Translations under genes and position numbers: made by a program | The notes under the pieces: model-generated | Database searches by the model: none | Told to the model about the DNA's origin: nothing | What the model saw: only the letters and a program-made list of their open reading frames with translations | NCBI RefSeq assembly: GCF_000690055.1 | Contig: NZ_JJNZ01000069.1 | Coordinates: forward strand, 1 to 56,863 | Direction: 5' to 3' | Source: Pseudoalteromonas fuliginea | Lineage (GTDB): Bacteria > Pseudomonadota > Gammaproteobacteria > Enterobacterales > Alteromonadaceae | DNA length: 56,863 nt | Shown: piece after piece, positions 1 to 8,035 of the stretch | How the letters are laid out: each line of letters starts with the position of its first letter | Numbering within the stretch: position 1 is the stretch's first letter

Positions 1-623
1 GGGTTGTGGTGATTTACATAAGATCATAAATTGCTGTGCCTGTCACGTTTTGGGGATTCGTCAGCCCAACGGGTGGTGCAAGCTTGGGCACAATACAAAA
101 AATACACAGCACCTTCAAAAACTTATCATCGCAGGAAGTGTCTGGTGTTGATGTTTCAGCAAACTATAATCACTCTCTTGATGACTTAGGTTTACTTAAA
201 TTTAATCTAGAGTGGGCATATCAAGATAAATTTGAAAAAGATGGCCGTGATTACACGGGTGAATATGGTTACCCAGAGCACCGCTTTATTTTCTCAACTA
301 ACTGGGAAATTGGCGACTTTAACACTAACGTAAATATCAGTTATGTGGGTGAATTTGAAGATACACCTGATATCGACTTTGATGGTAATTTAGATTTTGA
401 TAGTAATACATCGCGTATGATAGATTCACAAACGCTTGTGGATTTACAAACATCGTACCGTATTACTGAATCAGCTAAAATATCTTTAGGTGTTAATAAC
501 TTATTTGATGAAGAGCCACCATTTGCTATTGGTGATGGCGATGGCGATTTATATGGTTATGCGTCAGGTGTGCACAACCCTCGTGGCCGTTACCTGTATA
601 CTAAAGTAAGCTTCTCCTTCTAA
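1..623 (+). CDS. TonB-dependent receptor, C-terminal part (5' end outside window; possible frameshift)
   Basis: This is the last ~195 residues of an outer-membrane TonB-dependent receptor, a beta-barrel that imports siderophores, vitamins or oligosaccharides. Visible signs are the amphipathic alternating strands, the SSQEVSGVDVSANY segment typical of these barrels, the late motif ISLGVNNLFDEEPP and the C-terminal aromatic residue (VSFSF) used for outer-membrane insertion. The frame that encodes it has a stop at 27-29, and a GTG at 36 is its first possible start. The bases before that (2-34) read CGDLHKIINC in the neighbouring frame, which resembles the upstream receptor sequence. A one-base shift near base 33 is therefore likely, either a real mutation or a sequence error. 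If it is real, the gene is broken. The substrate cannot be told from this fragment. Confidence 0.8.
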
Positions 624-635
624 GTAAAAGACACA

Positions 636-664
636 AAAAAAACCGCCAATTGGCGGTTTTTTAT
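636..664. terminator. Bidirectional Rho-independent terminator
   Basis: The stem AACCGCCA/TGGCGGTT is flanked by an A-run on the left and a T-run on the right. It lies between the converging receptor and peroxiredoxin genes and can serve both. Confidence 0.85.
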
Positions 665-682
665 TTAAAACTAAGGGCTAAA

Positions 683-1288
683 TTATAGCTCGCCTTCGTT
701 TTCAGATAAGAACTTTGCAACGCCTTCAGGGCTTGCGTCCATACCTTTTTTACCTTCAGTCCAACCAGCAGGACATACTTCACCGTGTTCAGTATGGAAC
801 GCTAGTGCGTCAACCATACGAAGCATTTCATCGATGTTACGACCTAGTGGTAAATCGTTCACTACTTGGTGACGTACATTGCCTTCTTCGTCGATTAAGA
901 ATGACCCACGAAACGCAACACCCGCTTCAGGATGCTCAACGTCATATGCTTTACAAATTTCGTGTTTAACATCTGCAACTAGTGCGTATTGAACTTTACC
1001 AATACCGCCATCTGCTACAGCAGTGTTACGCCATGCGTTATGTGAGAATTGTGAATCGATAGAAACACCAATAACTTCTACGCCACGCTTTTGGAACTCT
1101 TCAAAACGCTTATCAAATGCAATAAGTTCTGAAGGACACACAAACGTGAAATCTAGTGGGTAAAAGAAGATAACTGCTTTTTTACCTTTGATTGTTTCAT
1201 GAAGGTTATAGCTATCTACAATTTCACCGTTACCAAGAACAGCTGCAGCGGTAAAGTCTGGTGCCTGGCGGCCTACTAATACACCCAT
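683..1288 (-). CDS. Typical 2-Cys peroxiredoxin (AhpC/Prx1 family)
   Basis: This cytoplasmic thiol peroxidase reduces hydrogen peroxide and organic hydroperoxides. The 201-residue protein starts MGVLVGRQAPDF. It has the peroxidatic cysteine Cys51 in DFTFVCPSELIAF and the resolving cysteine Cys172 in GEVCPAGW, both expected for a typical 2-Cys enzyme that forms inter-subunit disulfides. I chose the ATG at 1288 because GGAG lies about seven bases upstream and family members begin here. A longer reading to 1333 adds 15 residues unlike the family and has no ribosome site. No dedicated reductase gene (AhpF) is adjacent, so thioredoxin is the probable electron donor, which is inference. Confidence 0.95.
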   Translation of the reverse strand: MGVLVGRQAPDFTAAAVLGNGEIVDSYNLHETIKGKKAVIFFYPLDFTFVCPSELIAFDKRFEEFQKRGVEVIGVSIDSQFSHNAWRNTAVADGGIGKVQYALVADVKHEICKAYDVEHPEAGVAFRGSFLIDEEGNVRHQVVNDLPLGRNIDEMLRMVDALAFHTEHGEVCPAGWTEGKKGMDASPEGVAKFLSENEGEL

Positions 1289-1651
1289 TTTATTCTCCAA
1301 ATATTTTGAGTTTGTTTTCAATTGCTTTCGCAATGCTGGTACTTATATGGGCGCTAAAAATTAAAAACCAATAGCGCATACATATAATTAATTGGCATTC
1401 TAAATTTTTTAGTTTAAAAAGAACAATCGTATTTAGCGATGTGAGCAATCGAAAATAACGAACACTTACAACTTGCACTAATCTGCTTGAATAATAGATC
1501 TATTTTGAGGTGTAAATTGCGTTGTAATTAGATAGTATTTTTAGCGTTACTGAAGAAGGGTTAATACATTAAATTGTTTAAAAAAAACATATAATGTGGT
1601 ATGAATTTTTACAGATAAAAAAACCTGCAAATGCAGGTTTTTCGTTTAGAT
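1289..1651. other. Intergenic region upstream of the peroxiredoxin gene
   Basis: These 363 bases lie between the peroxiredoxin start and the fadR terminator. They must carry the peroxiredoxin promoter. The only clear element is a perfect 12-base palindrome, AATAGATCTATT, at 1493-1504. Its ATAG/CTAT halves are only two bases apart, so it does not fit the OxyR spacing. A 62-codon open frame at 1290-1478 (minus) has no family features and is judged non-coding. Confidence 0.5.
1617..1643. terminator. Terminator downstream of fadR
   Basis: The stem AAACCTGCA/TGCAGGTTT with a two-base loop is followed by T-rich sequence in both directions. It lies nine bases past the fadR stop codon. Confidence 0.85.
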
Positions 1652-2365
1652 TTAATCCATTATATCCGAAGGCATATCACCTCGAATATTCTGCCAAATT
1701 TCACCCGTTTGATGACCATACTTACGCATCATAGAAATAGCGCCATCATGCTCTTTATTTTCAGCCAGTATAGTTAAATCTTTATAAAACTGACGGGCAA
1801 GCTCTCGTGTTCCTGCATCTGAAAAGTAATGACAACCAATCTTTGAATAAAACCCTCTAAAACCGTTAAGAATTAATACATAAATACGGTTATTACCAGC
1901 AACTGCTAATTCGTGATGAACTTTATAATCGTAATCAGCAAATGCCTGTGCAGTATCTTCTAATTCATGGCTTTGTGATAAAATTTCAATAACGCGCTCT
2001 GGATTCAACTTAATAGCGGCACGCGTATAAATAGCACTAATATTCGTTCTTGCCGATAAAAGCTGATCTGTCAGCTCAGGCATTTTATCTTCATCAAGGC
2101 GTGCTAACGTTTCAAGAATATTTAAACCAGACGTTTCCCAAAAATTATTAACTCGTGTCGGTTTACCGTGCTGGATAGTCAACCAACCATCGCGAGCTAA
2201 ACGCTGTAGTACTTCTCGTAAAGTTGTTCTTGTGACACCAATTAACTCTGAGAGCTCTCGCTCGGCAGGTAGAATTGAACCTGGAGGGAAATCGCCATTC
2301 CAAATAGACTCAACTATATATTCTTCAGCAAATCCTGCTGGGCTTTTCGCTTTAAAAATTCTCAT
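1652..2365 (-). CDS. fadR: Fatty acid metabolism transcriptional regulator FadR
   Basis: This is a GntR-family DNA-binding protein that senses long-chain acyl-CoA, represses fatty acid degradation and activates unsaturated fatty acid synthesis genes. Its 237 residues match the ~239 of E. coli FadR. The N-terminal winged helix-turn-helix (about residues 8-75) includes PPGSILPAERELSELIGVTRTTLREVLQRLARDGW. The C-terminal acyl-CoA-binding domain follows, with the NFWETSGLNILETLARLD linker typical of FadR. It is divergent from nhaB, as in enterobacteria and Vibrio, which supports the assignment. ATG start at 2365. Confidence 0.95.
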   Translation of the reverse strand: MRIFKAKSPAGFAEEYIVESIWNGDFPPGSILPAERELSELIGVTRTTLREVLQRLARDGWLTIQHGKPTRVNNFWETSGLNILETLARLDEDKMPELTDQLLSARTNISAIYTRAAIKLNPERVIEILSQSHELEDTAQAFADYDYKVHHELAVAGNNRIYVLILNGFRGFYSKIGCHYFSDAGTRELARQFYKDLTILAENKEHDGAISMMRKYGHQTGEIWQNIRGDMPSDIMD

Positions 2366-2669
2366 TCAATTCCCACTCGAAGTAATCTACAACTTATCGT
2401 CTTACACGAATAACTGACTGATTGTACCAGAGGAAGCACAACTAACAAGTAAAGTAAGGCATATTAGTTCAACCAAATGAGTAGAAATTTAATATTTATA
2501 AATAATTAAATTTTGATTTTTCTATTTTAGCTACAGTGTATATAAATATAGGCCACATTCACATTAGGTACATTGTTATCACTCGCATATTTTTGTTTAC
2601 ACAAAGCTTTAGCTGAATTAACTTAACGGGCACTAGCTATACATATAAGTACAATAAAAAGGAACACCT
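2366..2669. promoter_or_regulatory. Divergent fadR/nhaB intergenic region
   Basis: These 304 AT-rich bases lie between two divergent starts and must hold promoters for both genes. The nhaB ribosome site AAAAGGAACACCT is at its right end. I could not single out an operator, including a FadR autoregulatory site. Confidence 0.5.
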
Positions 2670-4250
2670 ATGCAGCAGAGTGTTTTAACTGCAACATTTA
2701 AGAATTTTTTAGGTAATGCGCCACAATGGTATAAATATACGATCATTACGTTTCTAATTATTAACCCTATCCTTTTTCAACTAAATCAATACGTGGCAGG
2801 CTGGGCGTTAGTATTAGAATTTATATTCACCTTGGCAATGGCACTTAAATGCTATCCACTGCAGCCTGGTGGCTTACTTGTCATTGAAGCCTTATTTATA
2901 GGAATGACGACTGCAGGACAAGTTGAACATGAAATAGCACAAAACTTAGATGTAATTTTGCTGTTGATTTTTATGGTCGCCGGCATTTACTTCATGAAAG
3001 ATTTATTACTCTACATTTTCACGAAACTAGTCGTGTCAGTCAGAAGTAAATCTATTTTATCTTTAGCGTTTACTCTTGCAGCTGCTTTTTTATCTGCATT
3101 TTTAGATGCATTAACAGTTATGGCAGTAGTCATTGCCGTTGCAATGGGATTTTACAGTATTTATCACAAAGTCGCGTCAGGAAAAGACTCCAACAGCGAA
3201 CATGATATAAATGATGATAATCAAGTAAAAGAAGTTAATCGCCAAGAACTCGAAGAGTTTCGTGCTTTTTTACGTAACCTATTAATGCATGCATCTATTG
3301 GCACTGCACTCGGTGGTGTTTGTACTATGGTTGGTGAGCCTCAAAATTTAATTATTGCTGAGCGAGCGAGTTGGCAGTTTGGTGAGTTTTTCTTAAGAAT
3401 GCTGCCTATCACCTTGCCTGTATTTTTTGCTGGTTTATTAACTACTTTTGTTCTGGAAAAAACAAAAGCCTTTGGGTATGGCGCTAAATTACCTAAAAAA
3501 ATTCACACTATCTTAAAAAATCACGCTGAAGGGCTTGATAGTAAACGAACTAAACGCGATAAAGTTAACTTAACTATCCAAGCGTTCATTGCGGTATGGC
3601 TTATTGTCGGTTTAGCAATGCATTTAGCCGCTGTTGGGTTAATAGGTTTATCAGTGATTATATTGGCAACTGCCTCTGCCGGTATTATTGAAGAACATCA
3701 ACTAGGAAAAGCATTTGAGGAAGCTCTGCCATTTACAGCGCTTTTATGTGTGTTTTTTGCCGTTGTTGCCGTTATTATAGACCAACACCTATTCACACCT
3801 GTTATTGCTTGGGTACTTACATTTGAAGGGCAATTACAATTAGTCATGTTCTTTATCGCCAATGGGTTACTCTCCATGGTAAGCGATAATGTATTTGTTG
3901 GTACTGTGTATATAAACGAAGTTGCAGCGGCACTGAAATCTGGGGAAATTACCCGTGATCAATTCGACCTTTTAGCTGTTGCTATTAATACAGGTACCAA
4001 TTTACCAAGTGTTGCGACTCCAAACGGTCAAGCTGCATTTTTATTTTTGCTTACATCAACACTTGCCCCAGTATTGCGTTTGTCCTATGGGAGAATGGTT
4101 TACATGGCATTACCATATACAATCGTGTTAACTACTATAGGGCTTACCTTTACTTACATAGGTTTAAGCGATATGACCGAACTAATGTATCAATGGGGCT
4201 GGATAGATCATCATGTAGCGACCATAGGGGCTGCATCAAGTAGTCACTAA
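2670..4250 (+). CDS. nhaB: Na+/H+ antiporter NhaB
   Basis: This inner-membrane antiporter exports sodium in exchange for protons and helps sodium and pH homeostasis, which is important in a marine bacterium. The 526 residues (E. coli NhaB 513) form about 12 hydrophobic segments. Recognisable NhaB stretches include LQPGGLLVIEALFIGMTT, LSAFLDALTVMAVVIAV and MVSDNVFVGTVYINE. An acidic, Asn-rich insert near residues 170-190 (KDSNSEHDINDDNQVKE) forms a cytoplasmic loop. AAGGA lies seven bases before the ATG. The order fadR, nhaB, dsbB is conserved in gammaproteobacteria. Confidence 0.95.
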   Translation: MQQSVLTATFKNFLGNAPQWYKYTIITFLIINPILFQLNQYVAGWALVLEFIFTLAMALKCYPLQPGGLLVIEALFIGMTTAGQVEHEIAQNLDVILLLIFMVAGIYFMKDLLLYIFTKLVVSVRSKSILSLAFTLAAAFLSAFLDALTVMAVVIAVAMGFYSIYHKVASGKDSNSEHDINDDNQVKEVNRQELEEFRAFLRNLLMHASIGTALGGVCTMVGEPQNLIIAERASWQFGEFFLRMLPITLPVFFAGLLTTFVLEKTKAFGYGAKLPKKIHTILKNHAEGLDSKRTKRDKVNLTIQAFIAVWLIVGLAMHLAAVGLIGLSVIILATASAGIIEEHQLGKAFEEALPFTALLCVFFAVVAVIIDQHLFTPVIAWVLTFEGQLQLVMFFIANGLLSMVSDNVFVGTVYINEVAAALKSGEITRDQFDLLAVAINTGTNLPSVATPNGQAAFLFLLTSTLAPVLRLSYGRMVYMALPYTIVLTTIGLTFTYIGLSDMTELMYQWGWIDHHVATIGAASSSH

Positions 4251-4257
4251 TCTCATC

Positions 4258-4288
4258 TTAAAAAAAGCTACTTCGGTAGCTTTTTTTT
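4258..4288 (+). terminator. Terminator downstream of nhaB
   Basis: The stem AAAAAAGCTAC/GTAGCTTTTTT with a TTCG loop is followed by more T. It separates nhaB from dsbB. Confidence 0.9.
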
Positions 4289-4354
4289 CCTTTTTGTTGC
4301 TGCGGACTTTATCCTACGCCATAATATATCGTCTTATTTAAGCGTGGAATTTTT

Positions 4355-4873
4355 ATGAACTGGCTTGCACAATTACCGACTCAACGTACCCCGTGGATTT
4401 TATTCACCGTTATTGTTTTTTTACTTGAAGTAACCGCCCTTTTCTTTCAATACAAAATGGGGTTAGCACCTTGCATAATGTGTATTTATCAACGTACCGC
4501 AGTACTAGGGTTACTTAGTGCTGGTATTATTGGCTCAATTAAACCGCAAAACAAAGTAGTCAGAATAGCGGCTTACTTAACTTGGGGCGTATCAAGTGTT
4601 TGGGGATACCTGATTGCTCAAGAACATATAGATATGCAAACCACCACAGACCCTTTTGCTTTTAGCTGTGAATTTGAACCTAATTTCCCATCATTTTTAC
4701 CATTGCATGAGTGGATCCCTAGCTTTTTTCAGGCAACTGGTGATTGTGGAAATATAGACTGGCAATTTTTGGGTTTGAGTATGCCCGCTTGGATGGAAAT
4801 CATATTTGGACTATTTGCTAGTGTATTTTTTATAGTGATTAGTAGTCGTTTACTTTTTAAAAGATCGGTTTAA
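4355..4873 (+). CDS. dsbB: Disulfide bond formation protein DsbB
   Basis: This inner-membrane quinone reductase reoxidises periplasmic DsbA. The 172 residues (E. coli 176) form four membrane helices. The first periplasmic loop has the redox pair Cys40-Cys43 (PCIMCIYQR). The second has Cys105 and Cys131 (SCEFEPNFPSFLPLHEW ... GDCG). All four catalytic cysteines are present. It follows nhaB behind a terminator, so it probably has its own promoter. Disulfide supply also matters for the CcmG/CcmH thiol pathway encoded later in the window. Confidence 0.96.
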   Translation: MNWLAQLPTQRTPWILFTVIVFLLEVTALFFQYKMGLAPCIMCIYQRTAVLGLLSAGIIGSIKPQNKVVRIAAYLTWGVSSVWGYLIAQEHIDMQTTTDPFAFSCEFEPNFPSFLPLHEWIPSFFQATGDCGNIDWQFLGLSMPAWMEIIFGLFASVFFIVISSRLLFKRSV

Positions 4874-4878
4874 TTAGT

Positions 4879-5181
4879 ATGTTTACTTTTTTTTCGAGTC
4901 AAATTATAGAATTAAAACATTTAAAAGTACGCGAAAGGCAAGCCGTTATAGCCCTATCGCTAGGTCTGATTTCACCTACTGAACGCGTGTTATTACGTAT
5001 AATAAAGCTTATATTGTTAAGCCCACTGTTTTTAATATTTACCCTATTTGAAGGCTGGGTAGTTATACCATTTTTAATGCTTGGTGTACTTTGTTATCCA
5101 TTATTAACTACGCCTATCGAAATTAATTTTGCAAAAAAAAATCTTAGTAAAGCATTAAAAGAATATGATCAGGGCGCTTAG
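4879..5181 (+). CDS. Small membrane protein of unknown function
   Basis: This 100-residue protein has a charged N-terminal helix (ELKHLKVRERQAVIA), a central hydrophobic region of about 45 residues giving two membrane spans (IIKLILLSPLFLIFTLFEGW and VVIPFLMLGVLCYPLL) and a short basic tail. I do not recognise a function. It starts five bases after dsbB and is probably cotranscribed with it, so a membrane or envelope role is possible but unproven. It may be restricted to Alteromonadales relatives. Confidence 0.75.
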   Translation: MFTFFSSQIIELKHLKVRERQAVIALSLGLISPTERVLLRIIKLILLSPLFLIFTLFEGWVVIPFLMLGVLCYPLLTTPIEINFAKKNLSKALKEYDQGA

Positions 5182-5190
5182 AAGCGCCCT
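5171..5190. terminator. Hairpin overlapping a stop codon between converging genes
   Basis: AGGGCGCTT-AG-AAGCGCCCT is a nine-base perfect stem that contains the stop codon of the small membrane protein gene. There is no T-run on either side, so intrinsic termination would be weak. It may instead protect 3' ends. Confidence 0.45.
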
Positions 5191-5197
5191 AACCCAC

Positions 5198-5494
5198 TTA
5201 TAATGTTATTTTATCTTTTAGCTTAGTTATTAACTTTTTTCCTACACCTTTCACTTTCGCTAAATCGTTTACTTCAGTGAACTCTCCATTTGCTTCCCTA
5301 TAATCAACTATTGCTTGTGCTTTTTTCTTCCCTATTCCTGGTAGCTTAGCGAGCATACTCGCATCAGCATCATTAATACTTACAACATCATATTTAGGCA
5401 TTTCTTTGACCACATCAACTACCTGTGAAAACGCTGCAGTAGTCGGGAGCAAACATAATATACTTATGAATAAGAGTTTTTGTAAAAGACGCAT
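5198..5494 (-). CDS. ComEA-like helix-hairpin-helix DNA-binding protein
   Basis: This 98-residue exported protein has an N-terminal signal peptide (RLLQKLLFISILCLLPTTAAFS) followed by a double helix-hairpin-helix domain. Its motifs are LAKLPGIGKKKAQAIVDYREANG and VKGVGKKLITKLK. It matches the soluble periplasmic ComEA of gram-negative bacteria, which binds incoming DNA and acts as a ratchet in transformation. AAGGA lies seven bases upstream of the ATG. It stands alone, with no other competence genes nearby, so the role in DNA uptake is inferred from the family. Confidence 0.88.
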   Translation of the reverse strand: MRLLQKLLFISILCLLPTTAAFSQVVDVVKEMPKYDVVSINDADASMLAKLPGIGKKKAQAIVDYREANGEFTEVNDLAKVKGVGKKLITKLKDKITL

Positions 5495-5725
5495 TTATTT
5501 TCCTTATTGTACTTTCGAATTATTAAATTTTGCTCAGGAAATAGTAAAATAAAAATAGCTCATTATATAAAATCACCTAAACACATGATCACTATTATCC
5601 GAAATCCTAAAATGCAGCTGGTACAACAAGTGATTTATTAAATAAAGTAAAGTTACAGTTTTTTGTCAAATCTTAAATAAACTAAAAATTAATATCAGAT
5701 ACTTGCAAATTACACCACAAACCAT

Positions 5726-5745
5726 TACTGTACATAAAAACAGTA
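5726..5745. promoter_or_regulatory. LexA (SOS) box upstream of yebG
   Basis: TACTGTACATAAAAACAGTA matches the gammaproteobacterial LexA operator CTGT-N8-ACAG exactly, with the TA flanks. It ends 51 bases before the yebG start and should make yebG damage-inducible. Confidence 0.93.
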
Positions 5746-5796
5746 ATCTAATGGTTTTCATAAACCACATTGCCACGCAAGCTTGCAGGAGAAATC

Positions 5797-6114
5797 ATGG
5801 CTGTTGTTGTTAAATATGTTGTAGAACGAAACGGAGTCGAGCGCATGACGTTTACTACTAAAAAAGAAGCTGATGCTTATGACAAAATGCTCGATATTGC
5901 TGAGTCGCTTGAGCTAATGTTAGAAAAGGTAGATGTGCCATTAAGCGAGCAACAAATAGAGTCACTTGCTTTAGAAATAGCAAAGAGTAAAGAAGACTTT
6001 ATGACTATATTAAAAGGTGGCAAAGACCCAGTTGTCACCAAAGCCCCAACAAAAACTAAAAAGTCAGATAACGTTGCATCAACTGAAGACAACAACGATA
6101 AAAAAGCAAGTTAA
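5797..6114 (+). CDS. yebG: YebG family DNA damage-inducible protein
   Basis: This small SOS-regulated protein of unclear mechanism was first found in E. coli, where it is LexA-controlled. The 105-residue product starts MAVVVKYVVERNGVERM and keeps the family core FTTKKEADAYDKMLDIA. The tail is lysine/threonine/aspartate-rich and variable. The ATG at 5797 was chosen over an upstream frame extension at 5770 because GCAGGAG lies about six bases before it and E. coli YebG begins at the same point (MAVEVKYVV). The LexA box just upstream gives independent support. Confidence 0.94.
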   Translation: MAVVVKYVVERNGVERMTFTTKKEADAYDKMLDIAESLELMLEKVDVPLSEQQIESLALEIAKSKEDFMTILKGGKDPVVTKAPTKTKKSDNVASTEDNNDKKAS

Positions 6115-6152
6115 CTAGCCGTTTGCTCCCTACTGGATGAGTTAAGCTAAAT

Positions 6153-6186
6153 AAAAAAGGGAGCAACTAAGTTGCTCCCTTTTTTA
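6153..6186. terminator. Bidirectional terminator between yebG and putP
   Basis: The stem GGGAGCAAC/GTTGCTCCC has a TAA loop, an A-run before and a T-run after. It serves both converging genes. Confidence 0.9.
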
Positions 6187-6225
6187 TTGCTTACCACTTA
6201 TTTTAAAATAGGTGGTAATTGCTAT

Positions 6226-7704
6226 TTAAAGCTCTTTCTCTACTTCATCAAATAAAGCAGTGATGTTTTGCTCTGGCTCTTTTGTTACTAAGCTGATAAC
6301 AACAATTGCGATACAAGATAAAATAAAGCCAGGTACAATTTCGTACATAAAGCTACTTAAGCTTTCGCCATTAATAGTAAATGGGCCATAAATCCAAATT
6401 AGCACAGTAAATGCACCCACTAACATACCCGATAATGCACCGGCAAAGTTCATGCGTTTCCAATAAAGGCTAAATAAAACCAATGGTCCAAACGCGGCGC
6501 CAAAGCCTGCCCAAGCATTACTTACTAAATCTAAAATAGAGCTATCTCTGTCGTAAGCTAAGTAAATGGCAAACATAGCAACTATAGCAACACTGATACG
6601 GCCAACAGCCACTAGCTCTTTATCACTCGCCTCTTTACGCAAAAATGTTTTGTAAAAATCTTCTGTTAGTGAACTTGAACTCACTAATAACTGAGATGAG
6701 ATTGTGCTCATAATTGCAGCTAATATAGCGGCAAGTAAAAAGCCTGCTATTAGTGGATGAAATAAAAGCTCTGAAAGCACTAAGAAAATAGTTTCTGGGT
6801 CTTTGACCGTAATATTATTTTCATATGTGTAAGCGGCGCCAAAAATACCAGTAGCAACTGCACCAACAGCAGCAACAATCATCCAAGTCATACCTATACG
6901 ACGCGCTGTGGGCATCTCCTTCACACTACGAACAGACATAAAGCGCACAATAATATGAGGCTGTCCAAAGTATCCCAACCCCCAAGCCATTGCTGAAATA
7001 ATCCCTAAAGTAGACCCTGCACCTATCCAATTAAGCATTTCGGGGTTTACACTATGTAAAGTGGACTCTAAAGGCTGTTCTAAAAGTGAGTAGGTTACAC
7101 AAGGCACTAAAATTAGTGCGATGAACATAATACAACCTTGAACAAAGTCAGTTAAGCTGACGGCTAAAAAACCACCAAACAAAGTATATAAAACAACAAC
7201 ACCTGTAGTGATATACAAACCCATCTCATAACTTAGCCCAAATGAGCTTTCAAATAATTTACCGCCGGCAACAACACCAGAAGAGGTATAAAGCGTAAAG
7301 AAAACAATAATAACTACTGCAGATACAACGCGTAGTAAGTTAGATTTGTCGTTAAAACGATTTGAAAAATAATCTGGAATAGTAATCGAGTCATTTGCTT
7401 TTTCTGTATAAACTCTGAGTCTTGGAGCTACTAAAAAATAGTTTAACCAAGCACCTGCGATCAAACCAATCGCTATCCATGTACTGCTAAATCCACTTAC
7501 AAACATTGCACCGGGCAAGCCCATTAAAATCCAACCACTCATGTCAGATGCGCCAGCAGATAATGCAGCGACACTGGGGGAAAGGTTTCGCCCACCTAAC
7601 ATGTAACCAGAGACATCGCTTGTAGATTGTTTATATGCATATAGTCCGATACCTAGCATTACAACAAAATATAACGCCAGTGAAATAATCATTCCTGTTT
7701 CCAA
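6226..7704 (-). CDS. putP: Sodium/proline symporter PutP
   Basis: This inner-membrane Na+-coupled proline importer belongs to the SSS family. The 492 residues (E. coli 502) form about 13 helices. The N-terminal signature GYMLGGRNLSPSVAALSAGASDMSGW carries Asp54, equivalent to the Na+-binding Asp55 of E. coli PutP. The start is TTG at 7704, because GGAGG lies five bases upstream. The ATG four codons in (7692) would sit about 17 bases from that site. No putA is adjacent. In a marine bacterium it could serve nutrition or osmoprotection. Confidence 0.94.
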   Translation of the reverse strand: METGMIISLALYFVVMLGIGLYAYKQSTSDVSGYMLGGRNLSPSVAALSAGASDMSGWILMGLPGAMFVSGFSSTWIAIGLIAGAWLNYFLVAPRLRVYTEKANDSITIPDYFSNRFNDKSNLLRVVSAVVIIVFFTLYTSSGVVAGGKLFESSFGLSYEMGLYITTGVVVLYTLFGGFLAVSLTDFVQGCIMFIALILVPCVTYSLLEQPLESTLHSVNPEMLNWIGAGSTLGIISAMAWGLGYFGQPHIIVRFMSVRSVKEMPTARRIGMTWMIVAAVGAVATGIFGAAYTYENNITVKDPETIFLVLSELLFHPLIAGFLLAAILAAIMSTISSQLLVSSSSLTEDFYKTFLRKEASDKELVAVGRISVAIVAMFAIYLAYDRDSSILDLVSNAWAGFGAAFGPLVLFSLYWKRMNFAGALSGMLVGAFTVLIWIYGPFTINGESLSSFMYEIVPGFILSCIAIVVISLVTKEPEQNITALFDEVEKEL

Positions 7705-8035
7705 ATTAGCCTCCGCACATTTAATAATACCAAGCTTTTAATCCGAATATTGACTCTTAAAATTTTATAATAAAGACAGCATTGAGGTAAAAGCATTCCA
7801 GCCGACTATATCATGCCTAATATGGAAATCTCCAACTTGTTACCTTTTCCTAGTTTAAAAATATTCATGCTGCACACTTTTAGAACAACACTATGTAAAC
7901 TCACAAAATAAAACAGACAAACCCTCTTATTTTTAATGATAATTTATTAATCATGCAAATATACGTAATGCTATTTTGAATGTTTTCCAATATATTATTA
8001 CAATACCTGCTGACTTTACTCATACGGAATTGTTT

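Noticed and set aside
125..128. Finding entry listed at 125-128
   Set aside because: Those numbers are FlrA residue positions, not bases in the window. The observation belongs to 51877-51888 and nothing is claimed at 125-128.
1290..1478. 62-codon open frame upstream of the peroxiredoxin gene
   Set aside because: It has no ribosome site and no family features, and it overlaps the peroxiredoxin leader. It is likely non-coding.
1493..1504. Possible OxyR site (AATAGATCTATT)
   Set aside because: The ATAG and CTAT halves are only two bases apart, whereas OxyR sites space them seven apart. It was kept only as an unexplained palindrome.
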